Below are positions 6,197 to 6,289 of a stretch of 6,289 nt of DNA, in pieces. Each line of letters starts with the position of its first letter. Positions within the stretch are counted from its first letter, which is position 1. This DNA comes from Flavobacteriaceae bacterium (lineage in GTDB: Bacteria; Bacteroidota; Bacteroidia; Flavobacteriales; Flavobacteriaceae), in the NCBI GenBank assembly GCA_023145595.1, contig JAGLDM010000101.1:1-6289 (forward strand), in the 5' to 3' direction. Both the position numbers and the translations under genes were made by a program. The notes beneath the pieces were generated by a model. That model was not told where the DNA came from. It saw nothing but the letters and a program-made list of their open reading frames with translations, and ran no database searches.

Positions 6197-6204
6197 CAAA
6201 TGTA
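6197..6204 (-). promoter_or_regulatory. mutS2 promoter -7 box
   Basis: TACATTTG on the minus strand (6204-6197) matches TAnnTTTG exactly and lies 22 nt before the TTG chosen as the mutS2 start. Transcription would begin around 6189-6193, giving a leader of about 15-20 nt. At the -33 position only TCTG is seen, 21 nt upstream. The box argues against the upstream ATG at 6249. Confidence 0.6.
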
Positions 6205-6247
6205 AATAGAATAATTAAAATATTTCAGAATATTTTTTTCTTTTGTC

Positions 6248-6267
6248 ATTCCTGCGAAGGCAGGAAT
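6248..6267. repeat. GC-rich palindrome of a dispersed-repeat type
   Basis: A perfect 8-bp inverted repeat, ATTCCTGC (6248-6255) and GCAGGAAT (6260-6267), surrounds a GAAG loop. It stands out from AT-rich surroundings. The wider string (GTCATTCCTGC...GCAGGAATCCA) is a kind I have seen repeated between genes in many bacterial genomes. There is no T-run after it on either strand, so it is not a classic terminator. It lies upstream of the mutS2 promoter. Confidence 0.6.
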
Positions 6268-6289
6268 CCATATCTAGGAAAGTAAATAA

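Noticed and set aside
1..6289. CRISPR array, tRNA/rRNA genes, toxin-antitoxin or defence operon
   Set aside because: No regularly spaced repeats, no tRNA-like cloverleaf segments and no paired small genes of those families were seen.

Overview
The window is AT-rich DNA that looks like a Flavobacteriaceae (Bacteroidota) chromosome. Protein sequences point this way: the TrmD motif variants, a MutS2 without an Smr domain, and OxyR next to Dps. So do several promoters of the Bacteroidota type (-7 box TAnnTTTG, sometimes with a -33 TTG) and the absence of clear Shine-Dalgarno sites. Genus cannot be read from the sequence.

Layout from left to right. (1) The 5' part of rplS (ribosomal protein L19), minus strand, runs off the left edge. 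(2) A 544-bp gap lies between trmD and rplS. It holds two diverged copies, 312 bp apart, of one module: upstream segment, Bacteroidota promoter with a 19-nt spacer, hairpin leader, and start codon. The copy next to rplS drives L19. The other leads into a 43-codon small ORF of unknown nature. (3) trmD (tRNA m1G37 methyltransferase), minus strand, has a -7 box so close to its ATG that its mRNA may be leaderless. (4) A decayed IS630-family transposase, frameshifted and cut off just after its first catalytic Asp, sits between trmD and oxyR. (5) oxyR (minus) and dps (plus) are divergent over a 103-bp gap. OxyR keeps both redox cysteines (C199 and C208). Dps keeps its ferroxidase residues. (6) A strong 17-bp hairpin terminator is shared by the convergent dps and mutS2 genes. 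(7) mutS2 (minus) has MutS core and ATPase motifs but ends in a KOW-like segment without an Smr nuclease domain. It most likely starts at a TTG just downstream of a good promoter. A GC-rich palindromic dispersed-type repeat lies at the right edge.

Three functional themes appear. The first is translation (TrmD and L19, the classic trmD-rplS neighbourhood). The second is peroxide defence (OxyR as sensor, Dps as iron-sequestering effector). The third is recombination or ribosome-quality control (MutS2). The least ordinary part is the duplicated promoter-leader module upstream of rplS: its RNA hairpin and the 20 nt downstream are kept in both copies, as expected of a regulatory leader rather than random intergenic sequence. 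Most of the remaining DNA is ordinary core genome.
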